DNA of 64,000 nt. It comes from Watersipora subatra (Eukaryota; Bryozoa; Gymnolaemata; Cheilostomatida; Watersiporidae). Under the pieces are notes generated by a model. It made no database searches and was not told the DNA's origin. It worked only from the letters and a program-made list of their open reading frames with translations. Position numbers and translations under genes: made by a program. Within the stretch, counting starts at the first letter, position 1; each line of letters begins with the position of its first letter. The DNA lies in assembly GCF_963576615.1 (NCBI RefSeq), contig NC_088714.1, forward strand, positions 26,594,558 to 26,658,557, written 5' to 3'. Positions 39,901 to 48,362 of this stretch are shown here, piece after piece.

Positions 39901-40576
39901 GTATTAAGAGTCACTGGTTCCTATATTAAACAATAGTTCAATTTCTTTTGACATGGCCACAAGCATCTACTGACACATGACAAGCACCTGCTGCTTTCTT
40001 TCAGTTTTTGAACCTTTTGTTACTCCAACCTTTAATTCACTATCCTGACTCTGATTCAGTTTTTTGACATGACAACAAGCCCCTGCTGTACCGGACAAAC
40101 ACCTGGTGCTTTCTTTCAGTTTTTGTCACGTGTTACTATAACCTATAATTTACTATCCTGACTCCCCTGCAATACTATTATATTACCAAATTTTAAGACA
40201 ACTTCATTCAACTTGGCAATTTTAGGTTTCATATCTTCTCATTTTTGTTTTTAGCAAATAACAAAAAACATAATTTTTGTTAAATGATGACTTTACCAAT
40301 GCCAATAACAAGTTGTACGTACATACCTGGTTCTAGCTATCCCAAGCACTAGCGGTGGTTGCCTATTTTTGCAATTTGATCTTATCACTAAATGTATACC
40401 TTAAGCGGCCAGTAAGTATGGGGAAAATAAGATGGCATGTGTTTTACTGTGTAGATGTTCTGCTGAAAGCGAATGAAAATGTGAGTGAGCAGCTGATGGC
40501 GGAGACCAGGAGTGATCGGGCTTGCGCTCTTGTCTATCGAAGACCTAACACACAGATGCTTCTACCACCGCCCTAA
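21954..40576 (+). CDS. RIN/Sprint-like Rab5 GEF (VPS9 and RA domains)
   Basis: Exons: 21954-22188 (ATG 21955), 22707-22933, 24561-25098, 27894-28656, 29868-30090, 30408-30562, 30854-30959, 32734-33227, 34380-34498, 34734-34809, 37385-37547, 37873-38069, 39596-39791, 40455-40576 (TAA). Phases agree except 25098 to 27894, where an extra exon of length 3n+2 is implied. The N-terminal two thirds is Ser/Pro/Asn-rich and disordered. The last six exons hold the conserved part: a RIN helical region (VLEKVILQPLSDHLLSVI), FQNLKSEFSPITKLQYLLQ, and a VPS9 core whose Asp (start of exon 37873, DLQMLFIYAMARYG) and Tyr (TSYVLSLF) are kept although the usual Pro after the Asp is Phe. An RA domain ends in ALVYRRPN, very like the YLVYRR end of RIN RA domains. 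VPS9 proteins load GTP on Rab5-class GTPases at early endosomes; RA domains bind Ras-type GTPases. No SH2 domain, usual at the N-terminus of RIN and Sprint, is visible in the window. Confidence 0.85.
22911..23032 (+). repeat. 42-bp tandem triplication spanning a 5' splice site
   Basis: Three copies start at 22911, 22953 and 22995. Each holds the end of RIN exon 2 (gaatctcttagtgaaaacag), the donor GGTATG and the first intron bases gattggctga. The first donor (after 22933) gives the phase needed by the next exon. Reading on past it meets an in-frame TGA within the unit, so use of the second or third donor would truncate the protein. Confidence 0.93.
23447..23560 (+). mobile_element. tRNA-like segment, possible SINE fragment
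   Basis: gcgcagtggctatagcc resembles a pol III box A and ggattggagcctac, about 85 bp later, a degenerate box B. It lacks the diagnostic SINE tail seen elsewhere in this window. It lies in the intron between RIN exons 2 and 3. Confidence 0.3.
29026..29410 (+). mobile_element. Interspersed repeat of the tactagc...tatatatagat type
   Basis: It starts gatatactagcc and ends gagatttatatatatagatt, with an internal gaggtctaatcctctgcg stretch like a tRNA box B. Terminal form and length match a class of short invertebrate repeats also represented at 56063-56855. The class (SINE, LINE end or other) cannot be decided here. It is in the intron between RIN exons at 28656 and 29868. Confidence 0.45.
29555..29785 (+). 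mobile_element. tRNA-derived SINE, plus orientation, degenerate
   Basis: Leader gttagtacccttgcagtc, the conserved gtcccaataaagcacagaga block, a box-B-like aaaggtttgaatctt and a decayed tail gaccttcagccagactagaa. It ends about 80 bp before the RIN exon at 29868. Confidence 0.6.
31200..32565 (+). mobile_element. TA-flanked TIR element (1366 bp) with nested pogo-like material
   Basis: The left end CCCTAGGACACTTATGTATT and right end AAATATAAGTGTCCTAGGG are inverted repeats, flanked by TA on both sides (31198-31199 and 32566-32567), as for Tc1/mariner-superfamily elements. The inner part contains a pogo-like terminus gagttatccgagttggactg ending at 32212 and the strong hairpin at 31761-31807, both shared with elements at 42318 and 63357. 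So one element is nested in another. No intact transposase. It lies in the intron between RIN exons 30959 and 32734. A related left end lies at 63023. Confidence 0.75.
31761..31807. repeat. Perfect hairpin conserved in three pogo-like copies
   Basis: gttaaaacgctcaaaa (31761-31776) and ttttgagcgttttaac (31792-31807) are exact complements around an aaaagacatctttttc loop that is itself nearly palindromic. Near-identical hairpins sit in the related elements at 42713-42761 and 63717-63764. Confidence 0.9.
33348..33588 (+). repeat. 17-bp CpG-rich minisatellite, 14 copies
   Basis: The unit tgttagcgctgcgcaac is repeated without change until the last copy (gtgcaac). It has three CpGs per unit in otherwise AT-rich DNA, and each unit contains the palindromic core gcgctgcgc. 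It starts 120 bp downstream of the RIN exon ending at 33227. Confidence 0.96.
34930..35100 (+). repeat. Dispersed repeat (copy also at 55680-55900 and 52815-52990)
   Basis: The block ctttgtatatcaaaaccatc followed by atgttga...aattcattcgtttta recurs at 55708-55790 and, more diverged, at 52905-52975. It is probably the remains of a mariner-like family. Confidence 0.5.
35128..36052 (+). mobile_element. 925-bp MITE with long inverted repeats and TTAA target site
   Basis: Outer arms of about 70 bp (35128-35196 and 35984-36052) are near-perfect inverted repeats starting AGCACATA and ending TATGTGCT. Both sides are TTAA (35124-35127, 36053-36056), the target duplication of piggyBac and Kolobok elements. 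Inner arms continue imperfectly: gtgacgtcacaattctca near 35290 pairs with the region near 35875. No transposase. It sits in the intron between RIN exons 34809 and 37385. Confidence 0.85.
36618..36870 (+). mobile_element. tRNA-derived SINE, plus orientation, near full length
   Basis: Leader ttatactagtatccaggtag, block gtgtcaataaagcacaaaga, box-B-like gggtgtgaatct, tail tcatggctttggagaaacgg followed by acggacatggctattgttata. It shows the full order of parts of the family used elsewhere in this annotation. Confidence 0.75.
37025..37185 (-). mobile_element. SINE fragment, minus orientation
   Basis: It opens with actataataagaccagtgtc and ccgcctgtctaaaggcacgc, the reverse complement of the family tail, and runs to actataccactcggctgcc, a tRNA-like part. 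The leader is missing. It faces the plus-strand SINE at 36618-36870, making an inverted pair in one RIN intron. Confidence 0.6.
38853..38998. repeat. AT-rich simple repeat (tatata/aagtatata)
   Basis: Degenerate alternating TA tracts with recurrent aagtatatata, in the intron between RIN exons 38069 and 39596. Confidence 0.85.
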
Positions 40577-41178
40577 GTCATCCTATAGTTTATATTATGT
40601 TGTCATTTACAATATGAAATTTAGTTGCAAGAACTTTCGATGCCTGGCTTTATTTCATCACTCAGCAATTTTTCTACGCATAATTCTAAAGTGAACTAAC
40701 AGTATTAAATTTTGATATTAAATTATTTGTAGAGAAAATACTTCTATAGCTTGAAAAGCATGTTGAGATAATTCCCATTGGTAATTATTGTTATGTTTGC
40801 ACCCAAATGTGTTATGGTTTTGTTTACTGCATTTCTATTGTACAACAATTGTATCCATTGATGTATTGGTCAAATATATAAAATTGAACTTTTGTACATC
40901 TATTAATATCTGTACTTTATTAGCAACAACAAAAACGGCTTCAGGTATATATAAAATGTACTAAACAGATATTTCAAGTGTGATACTGTGCAAACAACAA
41001 AGAATAGCATAATTATATTATGATTGAGTTGAATATACAATTTAGCTACCGTCAATAAATTGTGTTTCAAATTGGATGAGATAATTATTCATGCAATGAA
41101 AGTCTAAAATAATCAAAAAAGCACTAGAATACTGTATTTTACGAACTCAAAGAGACAAGGTATATAAAAGCAACATGA
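40577..41178. other. 3' flank of the RIN-like gene
   Basis: No coding signal. The first clear AATAAA-type signal after the stop is about 470 bp downstream (caataaattg near 41053), the probable poly(A) site. Confidence 0.4.
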
Positions 41179-41275
41179 TGCCGTTATTATCAGATTAGCA
41201 CTAAAGGAACTCATTATTTCTATTGTTGCAATAATTAATGTTGAGTCTTTTCGTGCTAATCTGATAATAACGGCA
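41179..41275. repeat. Foldback (small MITE or hairpin) between convergent genes
   Basis: tgccgttattatcagattag plus cac (41179-41201) is exactly complementary to 41253-41275, and pairing continues imperfectly for about 12 bp into a 25-30-bp loop. It lies between the 3' ends of the RIN-like gene and TMEM42. No target duplication is evident. Confidence 0.85.
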
Positions 41276-41640
41276 TAATTTGTTGACCCAACATGTCAAT
41301 ATTGCAAAACAAAAATATTTATACAATAGTTATGAAGAATTACTTTTATTTGAATAAAAAATGTCAGACATTTTGGCATTTTTGGTAACACAAAAAACAG
41401 CATCCTAAATGGCGAGAATATTCAAATATAGAAAACATATCTGCATTCGTCACTAGAATACGTATATAAAAATTATTGTCAGTAGTCATATAATGTGCTC
41501 AGTATAACATACTAATTGTACAACTTTAATAAGTTTGATAATTGCTATTAGTTTCAGTGAACGGTTTTGTACCTTGAAGAATCTTGTGGCACCCGATTTA
41601 GGATCTCCATCAAAAAGGTGTCATCTAAAGATAGGTCGAG

Positions 41641-42102
41641 TCAAGACACTTTAAGTTTTTCTTTGCTGGCACGTGTATGGGAACCAGTGCTAATGTGAAT
41701 ACAAAGAAGACCAGCCACAATAAAACCTGTCCCAACCAACCACTGTAATGAAAGTCTCTCACCGAATAAGGCGGCTCCTGCGAGTGCTGTAAATAGGAAG
41801 TTGGCAGCGGAATTGACGGCTAGCGCCGCTGCAGTGGTAGAACTAGCATTCATTGCTTTACTAAAGAAAATCCACATGAGAGAGTTGGAGGCGACGATGA
41901 GTAGAATGCACATGAAACGAATAATTGGAGAGAATCTATAACACGGGGCCATCCAATCTGACTCGTAGTACTCGCCCATCTCTAAACATATCCTTAGCAC
42001 ATCATTATCACCTAAGGCGAGCTTTCCAAATACTGAAGCCAAACAAGCAAATAGTCCTGCCTCTATTCCATAGATTATGAATATTTGCGACTGGGGATGC
42101 AT
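41641..42102 (-). CDS. TMEM42: TMEM42, EamA-like four-helix membrane protein
   Basis: A single 153-codon exon from ATG at 42102 to TGA at 41641. Four hydrophobic segments: about residues 11-29 (GLFACLASVFGKLALG), 60-82 (FMCILLIVASNSLMWIFFS), 95-112 (AANFLFTALAGAALFGE) and 119-135 (WLVGTGFIVAGLLCIHI). The motifs ASxFGKLA, SNSLMWxFFSxAM and LFGE-LxxxWLxGxxxIxxGLxxIH match vertebrate TMEM42 (about 159 aa), a half-size member of the EamA/DMT transporter fold. Its molecular role is unknown. A splice acceptor (ttcttattttag) ends about 14 bp upstream of the ATG on the minus strand, so an untranslated 5' exon probably lies to the right. It is convergent with the RIN-like gene. Confidence 0.85.
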   Translation of the reverse strand: MHPQSQIFIIYGIEAGLFACLASVFGKLALGDNDVLRICLEMGEYYESDWMAPCYRFSPIIRFMCILLIVASNSLMWIFFSKAMNASSTTAAALAVNSAANFLFTALAGAALFGERLSLQWLVGTGFIVAGLLCIHISTGSHTRASKEKLKVS

Positions 42103-42317
42103 TCTATGTGCTCGTGTCTAAAATAAGAACAACTCAGATTGTAATGCAGCAAGCAAATATTGCAAACATTTCTGTACCTCTGAAGTGGTCCTTACATTTA
42201 TAAAAATGAGATGTCCCACTACCGACGCAGTTTATATTGACAATAAATATATATTTGACAATATATCAATTGCTAATCAATCACCTTACCGAGCACTGGA
42301 AAATATATCCAAAAATA

Positions 42318-43077
42318 CAATCAAACATGGATAACTCGCCCTCGGATAGCTCGAACACATGGTTAACTCGAATGGTTTCTTTGGTCTGTTCACACGTAAT
42401 GATAAATTGCTTTAGATGACTCGACCTCAACTCTGTTAACTCGAACAGTTTTTTGCCCAACGGAGACCGAAACGGTTGTTATCGCTTTAGAAAATCACTT
42501 TATTCCAAGCCATAGAGGTAAACATCAACTTTTCGTAATTCATAGGCGTCGTTATTACCACCATCGGCAAAATATTTTGTCAACGACTTTTCTAAAGGTT
42601 TGGTGAAATTTGATTTTTACTAAACATCCGCTTAGGGATGGTCGTTTGGAAGCAAGGAAAAGTGAGGTAACCTTCGCATAAACTTCAAGAAAAATCGGCA
42701 AAACTGATCTTGGTTAAAACGCTCAAAAGAAAAAGATGTCTTTTCTTCTGAGCATTTCAACAATGATCAAGTTTTGCCAATTTTAATCTAAAAAACGTCC
42801 TGGCAATAACATCACCTCAAACAACAAACCAATCTCAAGAGATAGAAAAATCTCTATACCTTTTGATAAAAAGGTTTTAAATTTTACATTAGAAGCATTT
42901 AATTTGAAACAAGCCATTTATGTTTTTGATTTATATTATAGTTTGTATATGTACATGTATCTACTAGTAAATAAACAAATACATGGACTTGTGACAGTGC
43001 TCTGATAACTTGAATGCTCTGATAACTCGAACACTTTCACTCGGTCCCATGAAATTCGAGTTATCCATGTTTGACTG
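42318..43077 (+). mobile_element. 760-bp pogo/Tigger-like MITE
   Basis: Left caatcaaacatggataactc and right gagttatccatgtttgactg are inverted ends, flanked by TA (42316-42317, 43078-43079). Inside are repeated ataactcga blocks and the family hairpin at 42713-42761. No transposase. Relatives lie within 31200-32565 and at 63357-63880. It lies upstream of TMEM42, possibly in its 5' intron. Confidence 0.8.
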
Positions 43078-43479
43078 TACCCAAGAAATGAATAATAGAA
43101 CTTTGTTGTATCTTTGACCAAATTGCTTCAGGGAACTTTGTTATAGCAATCCATCGCTACTTCGAGGTTCAGCTTTTGTAGCTTCAGTACTTTTTGGGGT
43201 AAAAAATATTACTTAAAAATGAAAAAATAAATAAATAAACAACTAAAACACATAAAACATGTAAATCTCTCACATACCGTGGCCCAGTAAGATCCCTCCG
43301 TGGGCATTATTGTAATAGCAGTTGTTCAAGTTCCCTGACTACCTGTTACATTTTGGAAAAAATGTAAAAGTGCAGTGCTTATGGCAGCCTTCATCATGTC
43401 TCTTAATGCTCTCGACACCCAAAATCATATAATAAACCGTAAAGGAACTGACCAAGTTCTTCGACTTACTCCCCAAGAA

Positions 43480-45400
43480 TCAAACTACTCAAGTATAAGG
43501 TAAACGAGTATGTATTGTATGTATGCAATAGACATATAAGTAGCTGCACTGTGTGAAACATCCAGGTGCTCCGACCTTGATAGCTTCCGAGGTGTTTTTT
43601 ATAGCTCCTGGCCTTGGCTTGACTTCACCTCTCAGCGGTAGGGCTGACTCAGTACCCTTAGTACTTTAGTACTGAGTACTTTAGTACTGAGGGCAACAAA
43701 AATCTATTATTTTACTGAGGGCTACCGAGTCAGCCCTCAATACTTTGGTACTGAGGGCCGACTCGGTATCCGACTCGGAAGATGCCGTCCTCCAGGTATG
43801 CAGGCTCCAGCTTCCCTAATGTCTCATAGTAATTCCGTATAGCTCTGACTGGAAGCTCCTTCACTGCCACCTTGTCTGGAGTGGTGGTAGCAGACTTCCT
43901 CCGTGTTGCCTCTTCGTTGCGTCTTAGGCTATTCCAGGCTGGAGTCAAACCTAGCATGGTGTCTTTGATCAGTGGGTCAAAGCGCCTCTCGCCAGAGTTG
44001 ATTCGGTTTGGGACCTGGGTGCAACCAGTAGATGATGCTACCGTTGTGGCCTTCTGCTGTTTCTCGGTTCTGTAGTATTCGGCTGGAGCAGCTTTTTTGG
44101 CCATGCCCTTAGCCCCCCCCCCCCATCAAAGAGGTTTCCTTATTGCGGCCTGCTCTTTTTTCCTCCAGTTGCCGAATCTGCTTCGCCAGTTGCTGTACAA
44201 GTAGCGCCTGCTGGTCTGGTCCTGCATTACTGCAGTCCTTTCTTCTTGCACTTTTCCACGAATCAGATGGCTGTTGATTGACATTCCCCAAGTTTGACCT
44301 GGAGAATATCTGTGACAGCTTGGACAACGCCGATCAATGTAGGTGTGGGCACAACCAATAAATGGCATTGTAGACTGGAGTAATTTAGGGCGCTGAAGAA
44401 CAGTTCTTTGGCCATGACCGCTTAGTAGGGTGCTGGCACATCCTCCTATGCCACCTTGAGTAGCCTTTCCAGTTGGCACGAGTGCTCCTGGTGGGTAGCC
44501 GCTGTGGCTCACATCAGGGTACTCAATTCAGACTGAGCCAGCCTGAGGAAAAGGCCAAACCGAGCTCTTAGCGCATCAAAGATGGCTTCCCCTAGGTTGG
44601 CTTGTCCACAGTTCTCTGCCTCCTCTCACAGAGCCTCTTGAAGATGAAGTAAGATGGGCACCTCAATTCATTTATTGGCGTCGGCCACTCCTTGTAAATG
44701 ACTGATGCCATTTCCAATATGGAAACGGCATCAGTCGGAGTACTGAGGTGATTTGAACTGGTGAGCCAGGGCACCATCATCATCCTTGCCAGCACTTCAG
44801 ACAGATGGTCTGTACCTCTATCTGAGCATGCTTGGTGGCCATCCTGATGCCAACCTTTAGGGAATACCTCTCAGACTCTTGGAGGCGAGTTGCTCTTGGG
44901 CAGCTATGACTCGCCATGATCAGGAGGCGGTCTCACCTCGAGACACTAGTTTTCTCTGGAGCTCTTCCCTTACTATTGCTAGGATAGCCTCGGTTAGAAC
45001 ATCCAGAGGTCTGCTGATTCATGATCCCACTGCTGCCACCAGCGTGAAGGAGGCAATCAAGTTACTCTACTTGCTCTCCAAAAACCAAATCATGTGAGTA
45101 CAAGGCAATTGAGTAAATATTCTGCTGCAAATATATAAGGGTACAGTTAAATATGCAATAAACATACGGTAAGTAACTGCACTGTTTGAGGCTTCTAGTT
45201 GCTCTGATCTTGGTCAGTTCTGCGGTATCTTATATAGCTCTTAGCTTTGGCTTGATTTTGCCCCTCGGTGGCAGAGACGACTCGGTAGCTGACCCTCGAA
45301 CAACCGAAAGTGTTATAGAGGACTGTGTTTTTTATCGAGTTGGGACTCAGCCCAGTCCTGGCGTCGGTCATCTTGGCATCAGCTGTCTTCTCTAGCTTGG
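43480..45400 (-). mobile_element. Decayed LTR-like element with diverged direct repeats
   Basis: Two direct repeats of about 170-200 bp (about 43490-43660 and 45100-45290) share agtaactgcactgt, gctctga, cttggcttga and a tctcggtgg-type segment. They flank about 1.45 kb that carries minus-strand frames with coding-like composition. This suggests a short LTR or related (for example DIRS/Ngaro-type) retroelement; no reverse transcriptase, integrase or recombinase motif is recognisable. The left repeat runs into an actttagtactgag simple repeat at 43660-43740. A mariner-like right end (gagggattactgta, near 45568) follows. Confidence 0.45.
43730..44512 (-). pseudogene. Gag-like or unknown retroelement frames, frameshifted
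   Basis: Frames 44512-44126, 44327-44109 and 44104-43730 on the minus strand overlap or abut within the direct repeats of the LTR-like element. One has a coiled-coil-like QQALLVQQLAKQIRQLEEKR, another a basic RRNEEATRRKS segment and a conserved-looking VRAIRNYYETLGKLEPAY. The tract of nine or more C at 44110-44119 separates two of them and is a likely frameshift site. Function unknown; Gag is a guess from position. Confidence 0.35.
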
Positions 45401-45569
45401 CCCTGGCGATCGGCCACCACAGAACATAAGAGAAATAAAGAATGTCCTTATAATTAATGAAAAGGTGGCTTTATTAGATATGTGTTTATTAGTTTCTAAT
45501 TCGCGGATTTTCACTTTTTGTAGAGGTGCCAGTTCCAATTAACCGTGAAAAATGAGGGATTACTGTAAT

Positions 45570-46760
<1,191 letters not shown>

Positions 46761-46772
46761 TCTAAAACTCCC

Positions 46773-47560
46773 AGTTACATCTGGCATTCCACATTTCACA
46801 AGGCTCTGTTTTTGGCAAAACTTTATTTCTAGCTTACATCAATGATTTACCTACTCATGTTACCTGTGGTATCAGTCAACTTGCAGATGATACTCTCATC
46901 TACTAACTGATAAATAATCACACTGACAAACACGTCTTTCAAGAAAACATTAACGCCTTAGAGTTCTGGGCTTCAACCAGGCAAAGTAACAAAGTACATT
47001 TGATCATATCAATGATATACAGCCCCCATATCATGTATGGGGGGCTGTATATCATTGATCATATCAAGTTGGCGCTTTGTTTTCGATATTTTATTGTCAA
47101 TGTGGATTGTAAATTTTAAGTCGGATTGGAGCTTAAAACCATGGTATTTGGTTTTCTGCACAACCTTTAGTGTGGTATGCGATAGTGTGTAATTCGCTTG
47201 GGATGATATACGCTTTGGATTGACGATGAGGACAGAACATTTGTCCATATTGTAGACTGCATTTGAAGCATAGTGCAAAATACAGCTACACAATTAATTT
47301 CAAATACAAGAAAAAAAAGTATAACCAACACTTGTGAAGCACTAAATCTAGAAACTCTAGCATCAAGGCGTTACAACATTAGACACAATCTTCTACATAG
47401 ACTTCTAGCAAAGGAAGAAAATCATTCACCTCCTTTTTGATTATACGATGAATTGATGAACAGTAAAACTGAAGGCGCTGCAAACACCAGAACTACAACT
47501 AAAGGTGACCCACCTAAGGTATATGCAAAGACTTCAATATGTTATGTTTTTTTACCAAGA
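46773..47560 (+). pseudogene. Non-LTR retrotransposon (LINE) fragment with internal inversion
   Basis: Plus-strand 46773-46985 encodes reverse-transcriptase motifs: VTSGIP, then after a one-base shift GSVFGKTLFLAYINDLP and LADDT (the catalytic FADD box with F to L) before a stop. The next part of the protein is on the minus strand (47293-47066): DKCSVLIVNPKR ... YHGFKLQSDLKFTIHID, matching the segment that normally follows. The plus strand resumes from about 47294 with a C-terminal-like LETLASRRYNIRHNLLHRLL. So the middle part is inverted in place. Dead element. Confidence 0.75.
47011..47056. mobile_element. 46-bp minimal Mutator-like MITE with 9-bp TSD
   Basis: AATGATATACAGCCCCC and its inverted copy (GGGGGGCTGTATATCATT) are separated by only about 12 bp. 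The flanks gatcatatc (47002-47010) and gatcatatc (47057-47065) are an exact 9-bp target duplication. The termini equal those of the 823-bp element at 60975-61797. It is inserted in the inverted part of the LINE fragment, close to the inversion edge. Confidence 0.85.
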
Positions 47561-48360
47561 ACTGTATGTGAATTAAAACTCAAGCTTCATATAGCAAACT
47601 AGTTGCAGTATAACAGGACCATTACAAACAGTGCTGGCTAAAAACTTAAAACACCGAGGCGTATTCTTTGCTGCAGGCTCTAGTACGTACTAAAGAAAAA
47701 TAGTAAGGGTATTTAATAATGAACACTATGGTCGTGCTGCGGCAGAAATACACCAGTATTCTTACCTAAACAACGCGCTACCGAATTGAACTTAATTAAC
47801 TTTTACGTTAAGCTTCTTTATTTTTTATTACAATCATATTTTTAAAACAGAAAATTGAGCTTAAATTATACTGCACTTGATTTTCCTAAAATCAAGATGA
47901 TACATTCGTATAATCACCAGCAACGGCTAAACTCAGTTCAATTATAACTACGTTCAATAGCAGTTTGCCACAGCTATTGGTACGTTTAATCATAGCAGAT
48001 TATCCACGGCGCATTATGTCTTAAGAACATAGGCAAAGAATCGCGATTCAATTTTTATTTAATGCATATTTATATATCTAATATTTCATTCGTATAAATT
48101 TATAAATAATTGCCAATGATAGAGTTTCTTTATAATTTATATTTCATGCAAACGAATACGATTGATTCGCCAGTTTTGCTAACGCATGGATACTTCAAAA
48201 GCGTTAGGTCAACCGTTACCGCAATTGTATGGGTTTTTAAACGTTTCACTGCGATGACCTTGTGCATTATAAGTTTATTCTACATTAGATTACATTAATT
48301 AAACAACAGAATTTTGAACTTAGAACAGTATAGTTGGACTACAATAACTTACAAGCTAAG
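47561..48360. other. Upstream region of the first visible THADA exon
   Basis: AT-rich with no exon that I can support. If the ATG at 48363 is the true start, the promoter lies here. No TATA or initiator can be singled out with confidence. Confidence 0.35.
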
Positions 48361-48362
48361 CC

